Positions 33,920 to 42,883 of a stretch of DNA of 64,000 bases are shown piece after piece; positions within the stretch are counted from its first letter, which is position 1, and each line of letters opens with the position of its first letter. The position numbers and the translations under genes are program-made. This DNA is from CATQHP01 sp965205595 (GTDB taxonomy: Bacteria; Acidobacteriota; Terriglobia; Bryobacterales; UBA6623). Under the pieces are notes generated by a model that made no database searches, was not told the origin of the DNA, and saw only the letters and a program-made list of their open reading frames with translations. The stretch covers positions 62,001-126,000 of the forward strand of contig CBDBHI010000061.1 of the NCBI GenBank assembly GCA_965205595.1. The letters are read 5' to 3'.

Positions 33920-34958
33920 TCAACCGGATGCTCGGTCGACAACATCGATCTTGCTGGTCGACGACAATCGGGCTAACCTCGAATACCTCGAACAAGTCCT
34001 TATCGGCGAGGGCTATAAATGTCATTGCGTGACGGATGTCTTAGGGGCAATTTCTCATTTGACGAACCCAAAATTGGTTACCGATCTGGTGATGACCGAC
34101 ATTGGCATGCCTATCACGGATGGCCTCGATCTCTTACACACGATTCGGTCGGTTCAACCAGAGCTTCCAGTAGTCATGATATCTGGGCTCTACGATTTGA
34201 ATATCGCCGTTGACGCGCTCAGATCGGGCGCCTCGGACTACCTGATAAAGCCCGCGAAGCCGCAGCAGATTATAGAAGTCGTTGGGAAAAACCTTCAGCC
34301 GCGATCCCATAACAAGCAGGTTTTGGCACAGACCCTACTGGCGAAGTTTATTCGGGAGCGGGCGGTGATTAAGCATGCGGTGGATCGGGTGCATGAGATT
34401 TTTGAGGTCATTGGGCTTAAGCAGGTCGAGACGCAGGAGCATTCTCGGCGGGTGGCGTCTTATGCTGCTGCGCTTGGGGAAGCTTGCAGCCTTCCCGCCG
34501 AGCGGGCCGAGACTTTGCACCTTGCGGCGTTGCTGCACGATATCGGTAAGATCGCGATCCCGCAGAATGTGCTGTTCAGGGCTGGGCCGCTGAACGATGA
34601 CGAATGGGGCATCATGCGCCTCCACCCGCGCATCGGCTACGAGCTGCTCAATCACTTTTCCGAACTTGACGATACCGCCAACGTCGTCTATTCGCACCAC
34701 GAACGGTTCGATGGCAGCGGCTATCCACGGGGGCTGCGCGGCTGCGATATCCCGCTCGAGGCGCGGCTGTTTTCAGTCGTTGATACGTTCGACGCGATTA
34801 CTTCAAACCGACCGTACAGGGTTAGTCAATCGGTTGAATACGGCAGATCAGAAATCGGGAAGAACAAGAATACGCAGTTCGATCCGCTGATCGTAGATCG
34901 CTTTCTGGAACTGGACGTCGGCCGGCTAGAAGAAATTATGCAGGGGGCGCCGCACTGA
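33912..34958 (+). CDS. Response regulator with HD-GYP cyclic-di-GMP phosphodiesterase output
   Basis: A 348-residue protein. The receiver (about 12-125) is intact: ILLVDDNRAN, acceptor Asp in VMTDIGMPITDG, and the Lys in YLIKPAKP. The HD-GYP domain (about 165-345) shows HSRRVASYAAALG, the metal motif HDIGKIAIPQN, and HHERFDGSGYPRGLRG, which contains the GYP signature and HHE. HD-GYP enzymes hydrolyse cyclic di-GMP. It is the first gene of a run with a TonB-type receptor, a YfiR-like protein and a hybrid kinase, so that kinase may phosphorylate it. Confidence 0.93.
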   Translation: MASQPDARSTTSILLVDDNRANLEYLEQVLIGEGYKCHCVTDVLGAISHLTNPKLVTDLVMTDIGMPITDGLDLLHTIRSVQPELPVVMISGLYDLNIAVDALRSGASDYLIKPAKPQQIIEVVGKNLQPRSHNKQVLAQTLLAKFIRERAVIKHAVDRVHEIFEVIGLKQVETQEHSRRVASYAAALGEACSLPAERAETLHLAALLHDIGKIAIPQNVLFRAGPLNDDEWGIMRLHPRIGYELLNHFSELDDTANVVYSHHERFDGSGYPRGLRGCDIPLEARLFSVVDTFDAITSNRPYRVSQSVEYGRSEIGKNKNTQFDPLIVDRFLELDVGRLEEIMQGAPH

Positions 34959-34972
34959 GAGGCGATGTCAGT

Positions 34973-37030
34973 ATGAGCAACCGCTTGAGAGCATCGACAA
35001 GCCGTAACGCCGCCCGCCGGCCGGCGCTGCTGCTGCTGCTCGCCGCTTGCTCGATTTTGAGGGCCGAAAATACCGCCGTAGACACGGTCGAGTTGGCCGA
35101 TCTCAGTCTGGAGCAACTGCTTCGCGTGGAGGTGACTTCGGTCACCAAATCAAAACAAGACCTGCAGTTGGCGGCGGCGGCTATCCACGTCATCAGCGCT
35201 GACGATATCCGCCGATCGGGCGCCACAAGTTTACCCGACGCGTTGCGGCTGGTGCCGGGCATTCACGTCGCGCAGATTGACGGCAATAAATGGGCCATAA
35301 GTTCGCGCGGTTTCAATGGCCGATTTGCAAATAAGTTGATGGTGCTCATCGACGGCCGGAGCCTCTACACACCGAGTTTCGCGGGCGTCTACTGGGACAT
35401 GCACGATGTCCTTCTGGAAGACATCGATCGGATCGAAGTCATTCGCGGTCCGGGAGCGGCGCTGTGGGGCGTGAACGCCGTCAACGGATTCATCAACGTC
35501 ATCACCAAGTCGTCTAAGGAGACTCACGGCACGCTTTTGCAGATCACTAGCGGCACCCAAACGCGGGGCGAGGCCGGCATGCGCTATGGGGGCCAACTGG
35601 GTCCGGACGCCCATTTCCGGGTGTTTTCGAAGGCCTTCGACCGGCGCAGCCAGTTCAACCGTGATGGTTCGCGGGCGGACGACTCGTGGCGCTCGGCGCG
35701 CAGTGGATTCCGGGTCGACTGGGAGCTGTCGAAGAAAGATACGCTCTTGTTCCTCGGCGACATGTTCCAAGGCGATTCGGGTCAAACGGCGCTGGTTGGA
35801 TCGCTCAGCGGCCCCGTACACGACCTTTCGAATGGCGACGTCGACACCTCGGGAGGAAACATTCTTGGCCGCTGGGAGCGCAAGCTTTCTTCGCGTTCGA
35901 CGATGAGTTTCCAGGCGTATTTTGACCATTTCAGCCGTAAGGAACTGGGAGTTCTCAGCGACGAGCGGAGCACTGGCGATTTCGATTTTCAGATAAGTAC
36001 GGACTTAACGGACCGGCATCGATTTTCGTGGGGGTCCGGCTTCCGGCAAACGAGCGACGAATTGTTGGGGTCGTTCAACGTACAAATGGATCCGGCGAAG
36101 CGGACGTTGCGCTTCGCCAATGTGTTTGTACACGATGAGTTTCAGCTTGTCCCGCAGCGCGTGTACTTGACGCTGGGTTCGAAGTTTGAGCATGCGACGC
36201 TGGGCGGCTTTCAGGTACAACCGACGGCTCGAATTCTTTGGGCTCCTTCGCGCGCGCATTCCTTTTGGGCAGCGGTTTCGCGTGCCGCCCGCACGCCTTC
36301 TCGAACGAGCCAGGACATCCGTCTAAACAGCGGTGAGGTGCCCTTACCGGATGGGACCGCCGGCTGGATATCTGTGTTCGGGTCGCGGGATTTCCACTCG
36401 GAAATTCTGACCGCCGTGGAAGCAGGATACCGGGCGCAACCGACCCGCCGAACGACGTTGGAAATTTCAACGTTTTACAACATATATGACGAGCTGCTCT
36501 CGATTGAGCCGCGCCAACCCTTCTGGAACACTTCGGAACCGCGGCATTTAATCTTCCCTGCATACTTTGCAAATCAAGCGGAAGGCAGCGTCTTCGGCAC
36601 TGAACTGTCGGGCACATGGAAGCCACACCAACGCTGGAAGCTGGCCGGGAGCTACAGCTGGCTGTCGATGGATCTGAGAACGAAGCCGACGGAGCCGGCT
36701 CAAATGCTTCTTCACGAGACAGAGCAAGCACCGAGTCATCAGGGGCAAATGCACTCGTACTTGGACATCACCAGAACGGTTCGATTCGATGCATCGGCCT
36801 ACTATGTCGATTCGCTTGGCGGGGTGGGTGTGTTTGGCGTGCAGGGGATTGTTCCCAGCTACCTGCGGGTGGACGCGCGAGTAGCGTGGCGCCCGACGAG
36901 CCGCTGGGAGTTTGTACTCGGAACGCGAAACGCCCTCGACGATCGTCACCCGGAGTTTATCCCTGAAGCTCTGTCGCGCCAAAGTGAAGTTGGACGCGCC
37001 GTGTTTGGAGCAGTCACGGTACGGTTCTGA
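34973..37030 (+). CDS. TonB-dependent receptor-like outer-membrane protein
   Basis: A 685-residue predicted outer-membrane beta-barrel protein. A signal peptide (RRPALLLLLAACSILRA) is followed by a short N-terminal stretch with LADLSLEQLLRVEVTSVTK and then the plug domain with SLPDALRLVPGIHV, RGFNGRFANKLMVLIDGR and RIEVIRGPGAALWG. The barrel follows with alternating strands and ends in VGRAVFGAVTVRF, with the terminal Phe usual for outer-membrane insertion. It starts 14 nt after the HD-GYP gene and 8 nt before the YfiR-like gene. It may take up a ligand or act as a sensor for the neighbouring signalling proteins. Confidence 0.9.
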   Translation: MSNRLRASTSRNAARRPALLLLLAACSILRAENTAVDTVELADLSLEQLLRVEVTSVTKSKQDLQLAAAAIHVISADDIRRSGATSLPDALRLVPGIHVAQIDGNKWAISSRGFNGRFANKLMVLIDGRSLYTPSFAGVYWDMHDVLLEDIDRIEVIRGPGAALWGVNAVNGFINVITKSSKETHGTLLQITSGTQTRGEAGMRYGGQLGPDAHFRVFSKAFDRRSQFNRDGSRADDSWRSARSGFRVDWELSKKDTLLFLGDMFQGDSGQTALVGSLSGPVHDLSNGDVDTSGGNILGRWERKLSSRSTMSFQAYFDHFSRKELGVLSDERSTGDFDFQISTDLTDRHRFSWGSGFRQTSDELLGSFNVQMDPAKRTLRFANVFVHDEFQLVPQRVYLTLGSKFEHATLGGFQVQPTARILWAPSRAHSFWAAVSRAARTPSRTSQDIRLNSGEVPLPDGTAGWISVFGSRDFHSEILTAVEAGYRAQPTRRTTLEISTFYNIYDELLSIEPRQPFWNTSEPRHLIFPAYFANQAEGSVFGTELSGTWKPHQRWKLAGSYSWLSMDLRTKPTEPAQMLLHETEQAPSHQGQMHSYLDITRTVRFDASAYYVDSLGGVGVFGVQGIVPSYLRVDARVAWRPTSRWEFVLGTRNALDDRHPEFIPEALSRQSEVGRAVFGAVTVRF

Positions 37031-37038
37031 GAGACCAG

Positions 37039-37665
37039 GTGATGGATCTTTCCGAACCGGCCCGGCGCCCTGAGCGCGTCAGAAGCAGACCGTGGTGCGC
37101 CGTCGCTCGACGGAGTTTCTGCTGGCTGGCGCTCTGCCTGATCGCCCTTTTGGAATCACCCCTATTGCTCTCGGCGGCCAGACCGGGAGCGGATCCAGAC
37201 GTCTCGGAATACGAGCTCAAGGCGGCGTTTCTGTACAACTTTGCGCGCTTTGTTGACTGGCCGGATGAGGGCGAAGACGGCCGCGATCTGAAAATCTGCA
37301 TTCTCGGGGACGACCCGTTCGGAGATGCGATCGACGGGGTCGCCCGCGGACGGCAAATCCGAGGTCGATCGATAACGGTCACGCGGCTTGCGGGCCCCGA
37401 TGGCGCGGACCGCTGTGACGTACTTTTTGTTAGCCGATCAGAGAAACGGCGATTCAGCGAGATCACTGCGAGTCTCGCCGGCAAACCGGTGCTCACGGTC
37501 GGCGACTCTCCGTCATTCCTAGAATCGGGCGGAATCATAAATTTGGAGCTAAACGAACAAAAAATTGCGTTTAGCGTGAACCTTGCCGCCGCCAATAGGA
37601 CCGAGCTGACAATCAGCTCGAAATTATTGACGCTTGCGCGGATCGTTCAGCGAGGAAAACACTAA
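37039..37665 (+). CDS. YfiR-family (DUF4154) periplasmic regulator
   Basis: A protein of about 207 residues; the start is GTG 37039 or more likely the next codon, ATG 37042. A signal-like hydrophobic stretch (FCWLALCLIALLESPLLLSA) precedes the domain, which opens with EYELKAAFLYNFARFVDWPDE and continues CILGDDPFGDAID, CDVLFVSRS and GGIINLELNEQKIAFSVNLAAA, the pattern of YfiR/DUF4154. In Pseudomonas, YfiR restrains the CHASE8 diguanylate cyclase YfiN from the periplasm. Here the next gene is a CHASE8-type hybrid kinase, so an analogous periplasmic inhibitor role is inferred. Confidence 0.9.
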   Translation: MMDLSEPARRPERVRSRPWCAVARRSFCWLALCLIALLESPLLLSAARPGADPDVSEYELKAAFLYNFARFVDWPDEGEDGRDLKICILGDDPFGDAIDGVARGRQIRGRSITVTRLAGPDGADRCDVLFVSRSEKRRFSEITASLAGKPVLTVGDSPSFLESGGIINLELNEQKIAFSVNLAAANRTELTISSKLLTLARIVQRGKH

Positions 37666-37667
37666 CT

Positions 37668-40127
37668 ATGCAACGGGTAGAAAACCTGGTACGAACCCTT
37701 TCGATCAAGTCCAAAGTCACCTTGGTAGGTGTTGCAACGGCATTTGGCGGGCTGCTTGTCGCGCTGGTAGCATTCGTCTCGCTTGCTACCTGGCAACACC
37801 GAACGCAGTCGCAGACGGAGCTTGAAAGGGTAGGCGGCATCGTTGCGGCGTACAGCACCGCACCGCTGTTATTTGGTGACAAGGACACCGCCGCTGAAAC
37901 GCTTGCGGGATTCAAACGGGACGACTGGATTCTAGCAGCGGGCGTATACGATGCCAGCGGTCAATTGTTTGCGACTTTTGAGCGAGACTCCACCGGCGCC
38001 TCGCTGATACCTTCCGACCCTGGAAGCGGATACTCGTCCGCCGGGTTGGATCCCGAGCTGTTTTGGCCGGTTGAGCTAGACGGAGAGCTATTGGGAACAG
38101 TCTATTTGCGCTCTGACGGCCAGAGGCTGTCGAGCCAGATCAACGACTTGTCGATGATCGTGGGCGTGGTGATGTTCATTTGTCTGTTGATCAGCATCGT
38201 GATCTCCTCGAAACTTCAGCGGGTCATATCCGACCCGATCCTTCGGCTGGCTGGAACCGCGCGCGAGGTATCGGAAAACAAGACGTATTCAGCTAGGGTC
38301 GTCAAGGAGACCAACGATGAGGTCGGCCAACTTTACGATGCCTTCAACGCGATGCTCATTCAGATCGAGGATCGCGACGAGTTCTTGGAGCGCCAAGTTG
38401 AGGCCCGCACCGCGGAGCTAGTCAGTGCTAACGAACAGCTCATCGAGTCTAAGGAGCGCGCGGAAGAAGCCGACCGTCTGAAGGGCGAATTTCTCGCGAA
38501 CATCAGTCACGAGATCCGCACGCCTATGAACGTCATCTGCGGAATGACGGACCTGACCCTACAGACCGAATTGACTCAACGGCAGCGTCGCAACATCGAG
38601 ATGGTCGCCAAATCGTCAGATTCTCTCTTAACACTGATAAACCAGCTTCTCGATTTTTCAAAAATCGAGGCCGGCAGAATGGAACTGAACGACAGCGAGT
38701 TCAACTTCAGAGTAAGCCTCGGCGAATCACTCAGGGCGCTGGAGATACAGGCTCAGAAAAAAGAAATTTCGTTGAGTTACGAGATCGATGCGCGGATTCC
38801 GACGACGCTCATCGGCGACTACGATCGGTTGCGTCAAGTCGTAAACAACGTGGTCGGGAATGCCATCAAGTTCACCGAACAAGGCGGGCAGATCAAGCTT
38901 TCGGCCGATCCTGTGTGGACTACCCGGGAGGAAACCGAGCTGCACATTAGCGTGGCGGACACCGGACCAGGGATTGCGCCTGACAAACAGGAATTGATCT
39001 TCAAGCCGTTCCGGCAAGCCGATGGATCCATCACTCGGACACACGGAGGAACAGGACTAGGACTGCGAATCTCGAAAGACATCGCGGAGCTGATGGGGGG
39101 CCGGATGTGGGTAGAGAGCTCTGAAGGCAACGGCAGCACGTTCCACGTGACCGTTCGTCTTCGTCTCTCCGATCCGAATCGTCCAGCAACCTCGACTGAG
39201 TCCGAATCCTCGCCGGTGCGGGCGATGATCATTGATCCGAGTTCACAGTCGCGGCGTGCCTTTGCCGACCGGCTTGGTAATTGGGGCGTGAAATGCGCGC
39301 TCGCCGGTGACGCGATGACAGCCCAACGGATAGCAAAGTGGGCGAGCACAAACAAGCGACCCTTCGATTTCTTTGTCGTCGACAGCCGGGTTCCAGGAGT
39401 GGAGAATCTGTCGAGCGATTGGCAGTCCGATATGCAGCAATCTCCGGTATTTGTGATCGGTGAGTTCCCAGATGAATCCGATGATTCGTGGTCGCCCCCA
39501 GATAGCTGGACGATGCTGCCACGAACGGTCGACCAATCTGAACTTTGGAACATACTTTCTTCAGCCGTGGCACGGCTTCAGCCGAACCCACGGCCGGTTG
39601 CACGTGATTCTGCAAGCAATGGCGACACCCTCAAACGAGTTTTGTTGGTCGAGGACAACGTCGACATTCAGGTGCTGACAACCAGCATGCTCGAGCATCA
39701 ACCAATCGAGGTGACGGCGGTTGGTGGTGGGAAAGAAGCAATTGAACGGATGAGCAAGCAATCGTTCGATGCTGTGCTGATGGATTTGCAGATGCCGGAA
39801 ATGGGTGGACTCGACGCCACCAAGGCGATTCGACGTAATGAAAGCAAGTCCGGCTGCCATACGCCGATCATCGGATTGACGGCACACGCAATGGAGAGGG
39901 ACCGCCAAAGCTGTTTTGCAGTCGGGATGGATGCTTATCTAGCCAAGCCCATTTCACAGCAACAACTCATTTCGGCCCTCGAAGCGGCGTTCGCAATGGA
40001 GACGGCGCTTGGAGCTGAGCAGGATGGTCTCAAAGTTGCACAACCAGCGGGGACGGCCGGCGCGGACCCCGGTGGCCGGTTCGGCAACGATGAGGATGTC
40101 TCTGAATACTCCACGAGCACTTCCTGA
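37668..40127 (+). CDS. Hybrid sensor histidine kinase (CHASE8-HAMP-HisKA-HATPase-REC-REC)
   Basis: An 819-residue inner-membrane kinase. Transmembrane segments at about 20-42 and 160-182 flank a CHASE8-type periplasmic region (VAAYSTAPLLFGDKDTA). A HAMP domain and coiled coil follow, then the H-box FLANISHEIRTPMN and ATPase motifs NNVVGNAIKF, DTGPGI and GGTGLGLRIS. The first receiver (about 515-640) is degenerate, with Asp in VVDSRVPG but no Lys-Pro; the second (about 660-785) is complete (LLVEDN, LMDLQMPEMGG, LAKPIS). It starts 2 nt after the YfiR-like gene. The HD-GYP regulator upstream is the likely output partner. Confidence 0.92.
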   Translation: MQRVENLVRTLSIKSKVTLVGVATAFGGLLVALVAFVSLATWQHRTQSQTELERVGGIVAAYSTAPLLFGDKDTAAETLAGFKRDDWILAAGVYDASGQLFATFERDSTGASLIPSDPGSGYSSAGLDPELFWPVELDGELLGTVYLRSDGQRLSSQINDLSMIVGVVMFICLLISIVISSKLQRVISDPILRLAGTAREVSENKTYSARVVKETNDEVGQLYDAFNAMLIQIEDRDEFLERQVEARTAELVSANEQLIESKERAEEADRLKGEFLANISHEIRTPMNVICGMTDLTLQTELTQRQRRNIEMVAKSSDSLLTLINQLLDFSKIEAGRMELNDSEFNFRVSLGESLRALEIQAQKKEISLSYEIDARIPTTLIGDYDRLRQVVNNVVGNAIKFTEQGGQIKLSADPVWTTREETELHISVADTGPGIAPDKQELIFKPFRQADGSITRTHGGTGLGLRISKDIAELMGGRMWVESSEGNGSTFHVTVRLRLSDPNRPATSTESESSPVRAMIIDPSSQSRRAFADRLGNWGVKCALAGDAMTAQRIAKWASTNKRPFDFFVVDSRVPGVENLSSDWQSDMQQSPVFVIGEFPDESDDSWSPPDSWTMLPRTVDQSELWNILSSAVARLQPNPRPVARDSASNGDTLKRVLLVEDNVDIQVLTTSMLEHQPIEVTAVGGGKEAIERMSKQSFDAVLMDLQMPEMGGLDATKAIRRNESKSGCHTPIIGLTAHAMERDRQSCFAVGMDAYLAKPISQQQLISALEAAFAMETALGAEQDGLKVAQPAGTAGADPGGRFGNDEDVSEYSTSTS

Positions 40128-40150
40128 TCGACTGGCGTGTTGAGATCTAG

Positions 40151-40306
40151 CCTCGGCATTTTCTTCTCTTTGCTAAAGCCCTTGACTACGACCCAGCAAA
40201 CCACAGGGAACTACGGCTGCCCAACGCGGGGGCCGAATACCTCAATTACGAAGACGAGCGTCGGCGGATTCAAATGTCCGTCGCAAGTTACGCCGAGGGC
40301 TCATGA
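40151..40306 (+). pseudogene. Possible short gene remnant without a start codon
   Basis: Between two stops, 51 sense codons read as a protein-like segment (FAKALDYDPANHRELRLPN ... DERRRIQMSVASYAEGS). No ATG, GTG or TTG lies at a useful place near its beginning, and it overlaps the 3' end of the opposing SIS gene. The family is unknown; chance is possible. Confidence 0.22.
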
Positions 40307-40851
40307 TCCATGAAGTGATAGCACACCATGTGGCAGACAATCATGTGCGCGTCTTCGATGCGGCCCATGTGGTCGTTGTCGACGTGAATGCTCAGGTCGA
40401 CAGCCGGCCGGAGTCGGCCGCCATCCTTGCCGCTAAGGCCCACTGTGTAGCAGTCAATTGAGTTGGCATACCCGATCGCGCGAACCACGTTTTCAGAATT
40501 GCCACTGCCGCTTATGGCCATGACAACGTCACCGGGTTTGGCGAAGTTTTTTAGCGGCTCTTCAAACACAACGTCGTAGCCAAGGTCGTTTGCATAAGCG
40601 GTCATGGTTGGGATCTGCTCGCTGAGCGCGAGGATTTTGAAACGCTTTTCGCGACCGTAGCTCGCGCCTTTAACGATGTCGCAGGCGAAATGATTGGCGC
40701 TCGCGGCACTGCCGCCGTTCCCGAACACGAATATCTGACGCCCCTCATCGCGCGCTTTCGCAAAAACCTCAATTAGGGCGTCGACGGACGAAAGGTCGAC
40801 GGTGTCGAGCGCATCGAGTAGGTTGGCCTTGTAGTGTGCCGGAAATGTCAT
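40288..40851 (-). CDS. SIS-domain sugar-phosphate isomerase (GmhA-like)
   Basis: A 187-residue single SIS-domain protein of the phosphoheptose-isomerase type. The phosphate-binding loop VFGNGGSAASANHFACD (about 42-58) and the second Ser-rich motif MAISGSGNSENVV are intact. The C-terminal HMGRIEDAHMIVCHMVCY matches GmhA-like proteins, which convert sedoheptulose 7-phosphate to manno-heptose 7-phosphate. It is the last gene of a four-gene minus-strand unit, 4 nt after the PfkB kinase gene. The substrate could be a heptose or another sugar phosphate. Confidence 0.85.
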   Translation of the reverse strand: MTFPAHYKANLLDALDTVDLSSVDALIEVFAKARDEGRQIFVFGNGGSAASANHFACDIVKGASYGREKRFKILALSEQIPTMTAYANDLGYDVVFEEPLKNFAKPGDVVMAISGSGNSENVVRAIGYANSIDCYTVGLSGKDGGRLRPAVDLSIHVDNDHMGRIEDAHMIVCHMVCYHFMDHEPSA

Positions 40852-40855
40852 ACCC

Positions 40856-41851
40856 TTATTCTGCGGCAGCGACCGAGTCGGCGACGGCGAGAACCTCTTC
40901 CGGCGCGGCCGTGCCGGTGCCGGGCTTCATGACCGTGACGCTTGAAACCAAGGTCCCGAATCTCACGGCATCTTCCATTTCGGCTCCGGCGAAAAGTGCA
41001 AGTGCGAGCCCCGCGCCGAAACTATCCCCAGCACCACAGGTGTCGACGGGTTCGCCGATCATCAGCGCGGGGATGAAGCGCTCGCCGCGATCATCGACGA
41101 GAACCGTACCCTTTGCGCCGAGCGTCACCACAAAGGGCATTTCGCCGACAAGCTGGCGCAGGCGCGAATAATCGACTTCGCCGAATAGCTGCAGACAGGC
41201 CTGCTCGGCCTCGGCTTCGTTTGGCTTGACGATGACGTTGCGAAACTCGGCAACGCGATTTCGAGAGTCGACCACGACGACCTTGTCAGGATCGCGGTCG
41301 GCTATGTCGCTGATCACCTCACGAATTGCCGGTGTGATTACCCCACCCTGCTCCGTCTCGGCCTGATCCGCAACCATAATCACGTCGAAGTCGCCATACG
41401 CTGACGACAGGTTGACGATCATTTGATCTTCGATCTCGCTCGGCAATCGGGCGGTGTTGACGAAATCCACGCGGGGTTGGTCTTCCACGCCGGTTTCGGA
41501 GTTGATCAACTTGGTGTAGGTGAACGTCTGCATGTCGTCGGAACCGACGAGCAAGGTGTAGTCGATGTTGCGGGCACTGAGGGCTCGTTCTAACTCGAAA
41601 CCGAAGCCGTCGCGGCCAATCGCGCCGATGACCGCGACCCGACCGGCGCCCAGCGACGCCAGATTGTTCGCAACCGTGCCGCCCGCACCGGGCGTAACTT
41701 CGGTCTGGACAATGCCCGAGCGAGGGATGCCCGTTTCACGTGATGGTTCCGCCAACGTCGGATCATAGCGGCACCAGCGATCGAGACAAATATCCCCGAC
41801 GACCAGAACCCGAGCCGCCTTGAAACTGTCGATCAAGGCAGACCAATTCAT
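40856..41851 (-). CDS. PfkB-family sugar kinase (HldE/RfaE N-domain-like)
   Basis: A 331-residue ribokinase-fold kinase. It opens with VLVVGDICLDRW, has PGAGGTVANNLASLGA in the sugar-binding region, VVVDSRNR followed by VKPNEAEAEQ in the middle, and the catalytic anion hole VDTCGAGDSFGAGLAL near residue 270. The layout resembles the kinase half of HldE (heptose 7-phosphate kinase); the adenylyltransferase half is absent. It is flanked with 3-4 nt gaps by the DHS-like gene and the SIS gene, so these proteins probably act on the same metabolite. Confidence 0.87.
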   Translation of the reverse strand: MNWSALIDSFKAARVLVVGDICLDRWCRYDPTLAEPSRETGIPRSGIVQTEVTPGAGGTVANNLASLGAGRVAVIGAIGRDGFGFELERALSARNIDYTLLVGSDDMQTFTYTKLINSETGVEDQPRVDFVNTARLPSEIEDQMIVNLSSAYGDFDVIMVADQAETEQGGVITPAIREVISDIADRDPDKVVVVDSRNRVAEFRNVIVKPNEAEAEQACLQLFGEVDYSRLRQLVGEMPFVVTLGAKGTVLVDDRGERFIPALMIGEPVDTCGAGDSFGAGLALALFAGAEMEDAVRFGTLVSSVTVMKPGTGTAAPEEVLAVADSVAAAE

Positions 41852-41854
41852 GCG

Positions 41855-42838
41855 TTAACCATCTTGAGACCCGCACCCAACCACCGCGCGCCGTAGCGCG
41901 GGAAATGCAATTCGGTGGTCTCCTCGAATATAGATGCTTTGCCCGCCATCAGCAACCGTACGAACCAAGATAGTTTTGTGGGGCCGGAAGTAATAGCCCG
42001 GATCGCTCTTCGGCAATTCGCTATGAATATTGCCCAGTATCGGAACCAAGTCGAAAACAGCGGTCGTAAAGTCAGCGATTTGGCGGCTTTCTTGTGCCGC
42101 AACATTGCGAGCCATCGACAGAGCCTTGAGGTAAACCTCGGGCGCCATGATGGCGGAACCGAAGCTAACCATGATGCCGCCTTCGAGGCTTTCGACGGTT
42201 CGAGTAAAGATCAGGAAGTCGCGATAGCTTGCCTTCCCATAAGCACCGCCGTCGCAATTGGGATGTTCGTGAGTTATGTCGTAACCGAGGCCGACGTGGA
42301 CCGTCGCCGGGATACCAAGCTCGTATGCGTTCGCCAGAATGCTGACGTCGCGATGCGCAAGATTCTCCTCTAGGATGCGGCGTCCGAAGTTTTCGCCAAG
42401 TCCGAGATCACGCTGCGCGGCGTCGACTGCCCAATCGTTGAGGATGCCCGTTTGGTCCCAGAGGCCGAACTCGCCGGTGCGGATATAGCGAGCTACGCTT
42501 TCGGTAGTGGCGCCGATTCGCGCCAGCTCAAAGTCGTGGATCGCACCCGCGCCGTTCATCGACACGTGTGTGAAGGCGCCGCGCTTTAGTAAGTCGATCA
42601 GATGACGCGAAACCCCGCATTTGATCACGTGCGCGCCCATCATCAGGATGCGAGCTGAGTCGTTATTCGCCGCCAACCTAGAGGCGACCGTGTCGAGATC
42701 GGCCGCGTAGGCCTCGTCGATTTCGCCCGGGTTGTCGTCGAGTTGGAGCAGATACCCCAAGTCCATGTCGTGCGCACGTTCGACCAGCGGACGGACGTTG
42801 AGTTTGGAACGGTCGAAGATCGAGTATTTTGAGGGCAT
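41855..42838 (-). CDS. Deoxyhypusine-synthase-like protein of unknown function
   Basis: A 327-residue protein with a Rossmann-like core resembling the DHS family: ARILMMGAHVIKCGVSRHLIDLL followed by THVSMNGAGAIHDFELA corresponds to the NAD-binding first half, and SIYIRGDHRIAFPAL at the end recalls the DHS C-terminus. True deoxyhypusine synthase modifies eIF5A, which ordinary bacteria lack, and the similarity I see is to the fold rather than to the full active site. It lies between a HAD phosphatase and a PfkB kinase in one operon, so a role in small-molecule (sugar) metabolism is more likely. The function is unknown. Confidence 0.6.
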   Translation of the reverse strand: MPSKYSIFDRSKLNVRPLVERAHDMDLGYLLQLDDNPGEIDEAYAADLDTVASRLAANNDSARILMMGAHVIKCGVSRHLIDLLKRGAFTHVSMNGAGAIHDFELARIGATTESVARYIRTGEFGLWDQTGILNDWAVDAAQRDLGLGENFGRRILEENLAHRDVSILANAYELGIPATVHVGLGYDITHEHPNCDGGAYGKASYRDFLIFTRTVESLEGGIMVSFGSAIMAPEVYLKALSMARNVAAQESRQIADFTTAVFDLVPILGNIHSELPKSDPGYYFRPHKTILVRTVADGGQSIYIRGDHRIAFPALRRAVVGCGSQDG

Positions 42839-42883
42839 TCGGCTTGCTTGCTTGGCTGAAGGTAATGGCGATGGGGGCCGCGT

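Noticed and set aside
41855..42838. True deoxyhypusine synthase acting on eIF5A
   Set aside because: Bacteria normally lack eIF5A, and the gene lies in a sugar-phosphate-type operon; only the fold-level resemblance is retained.
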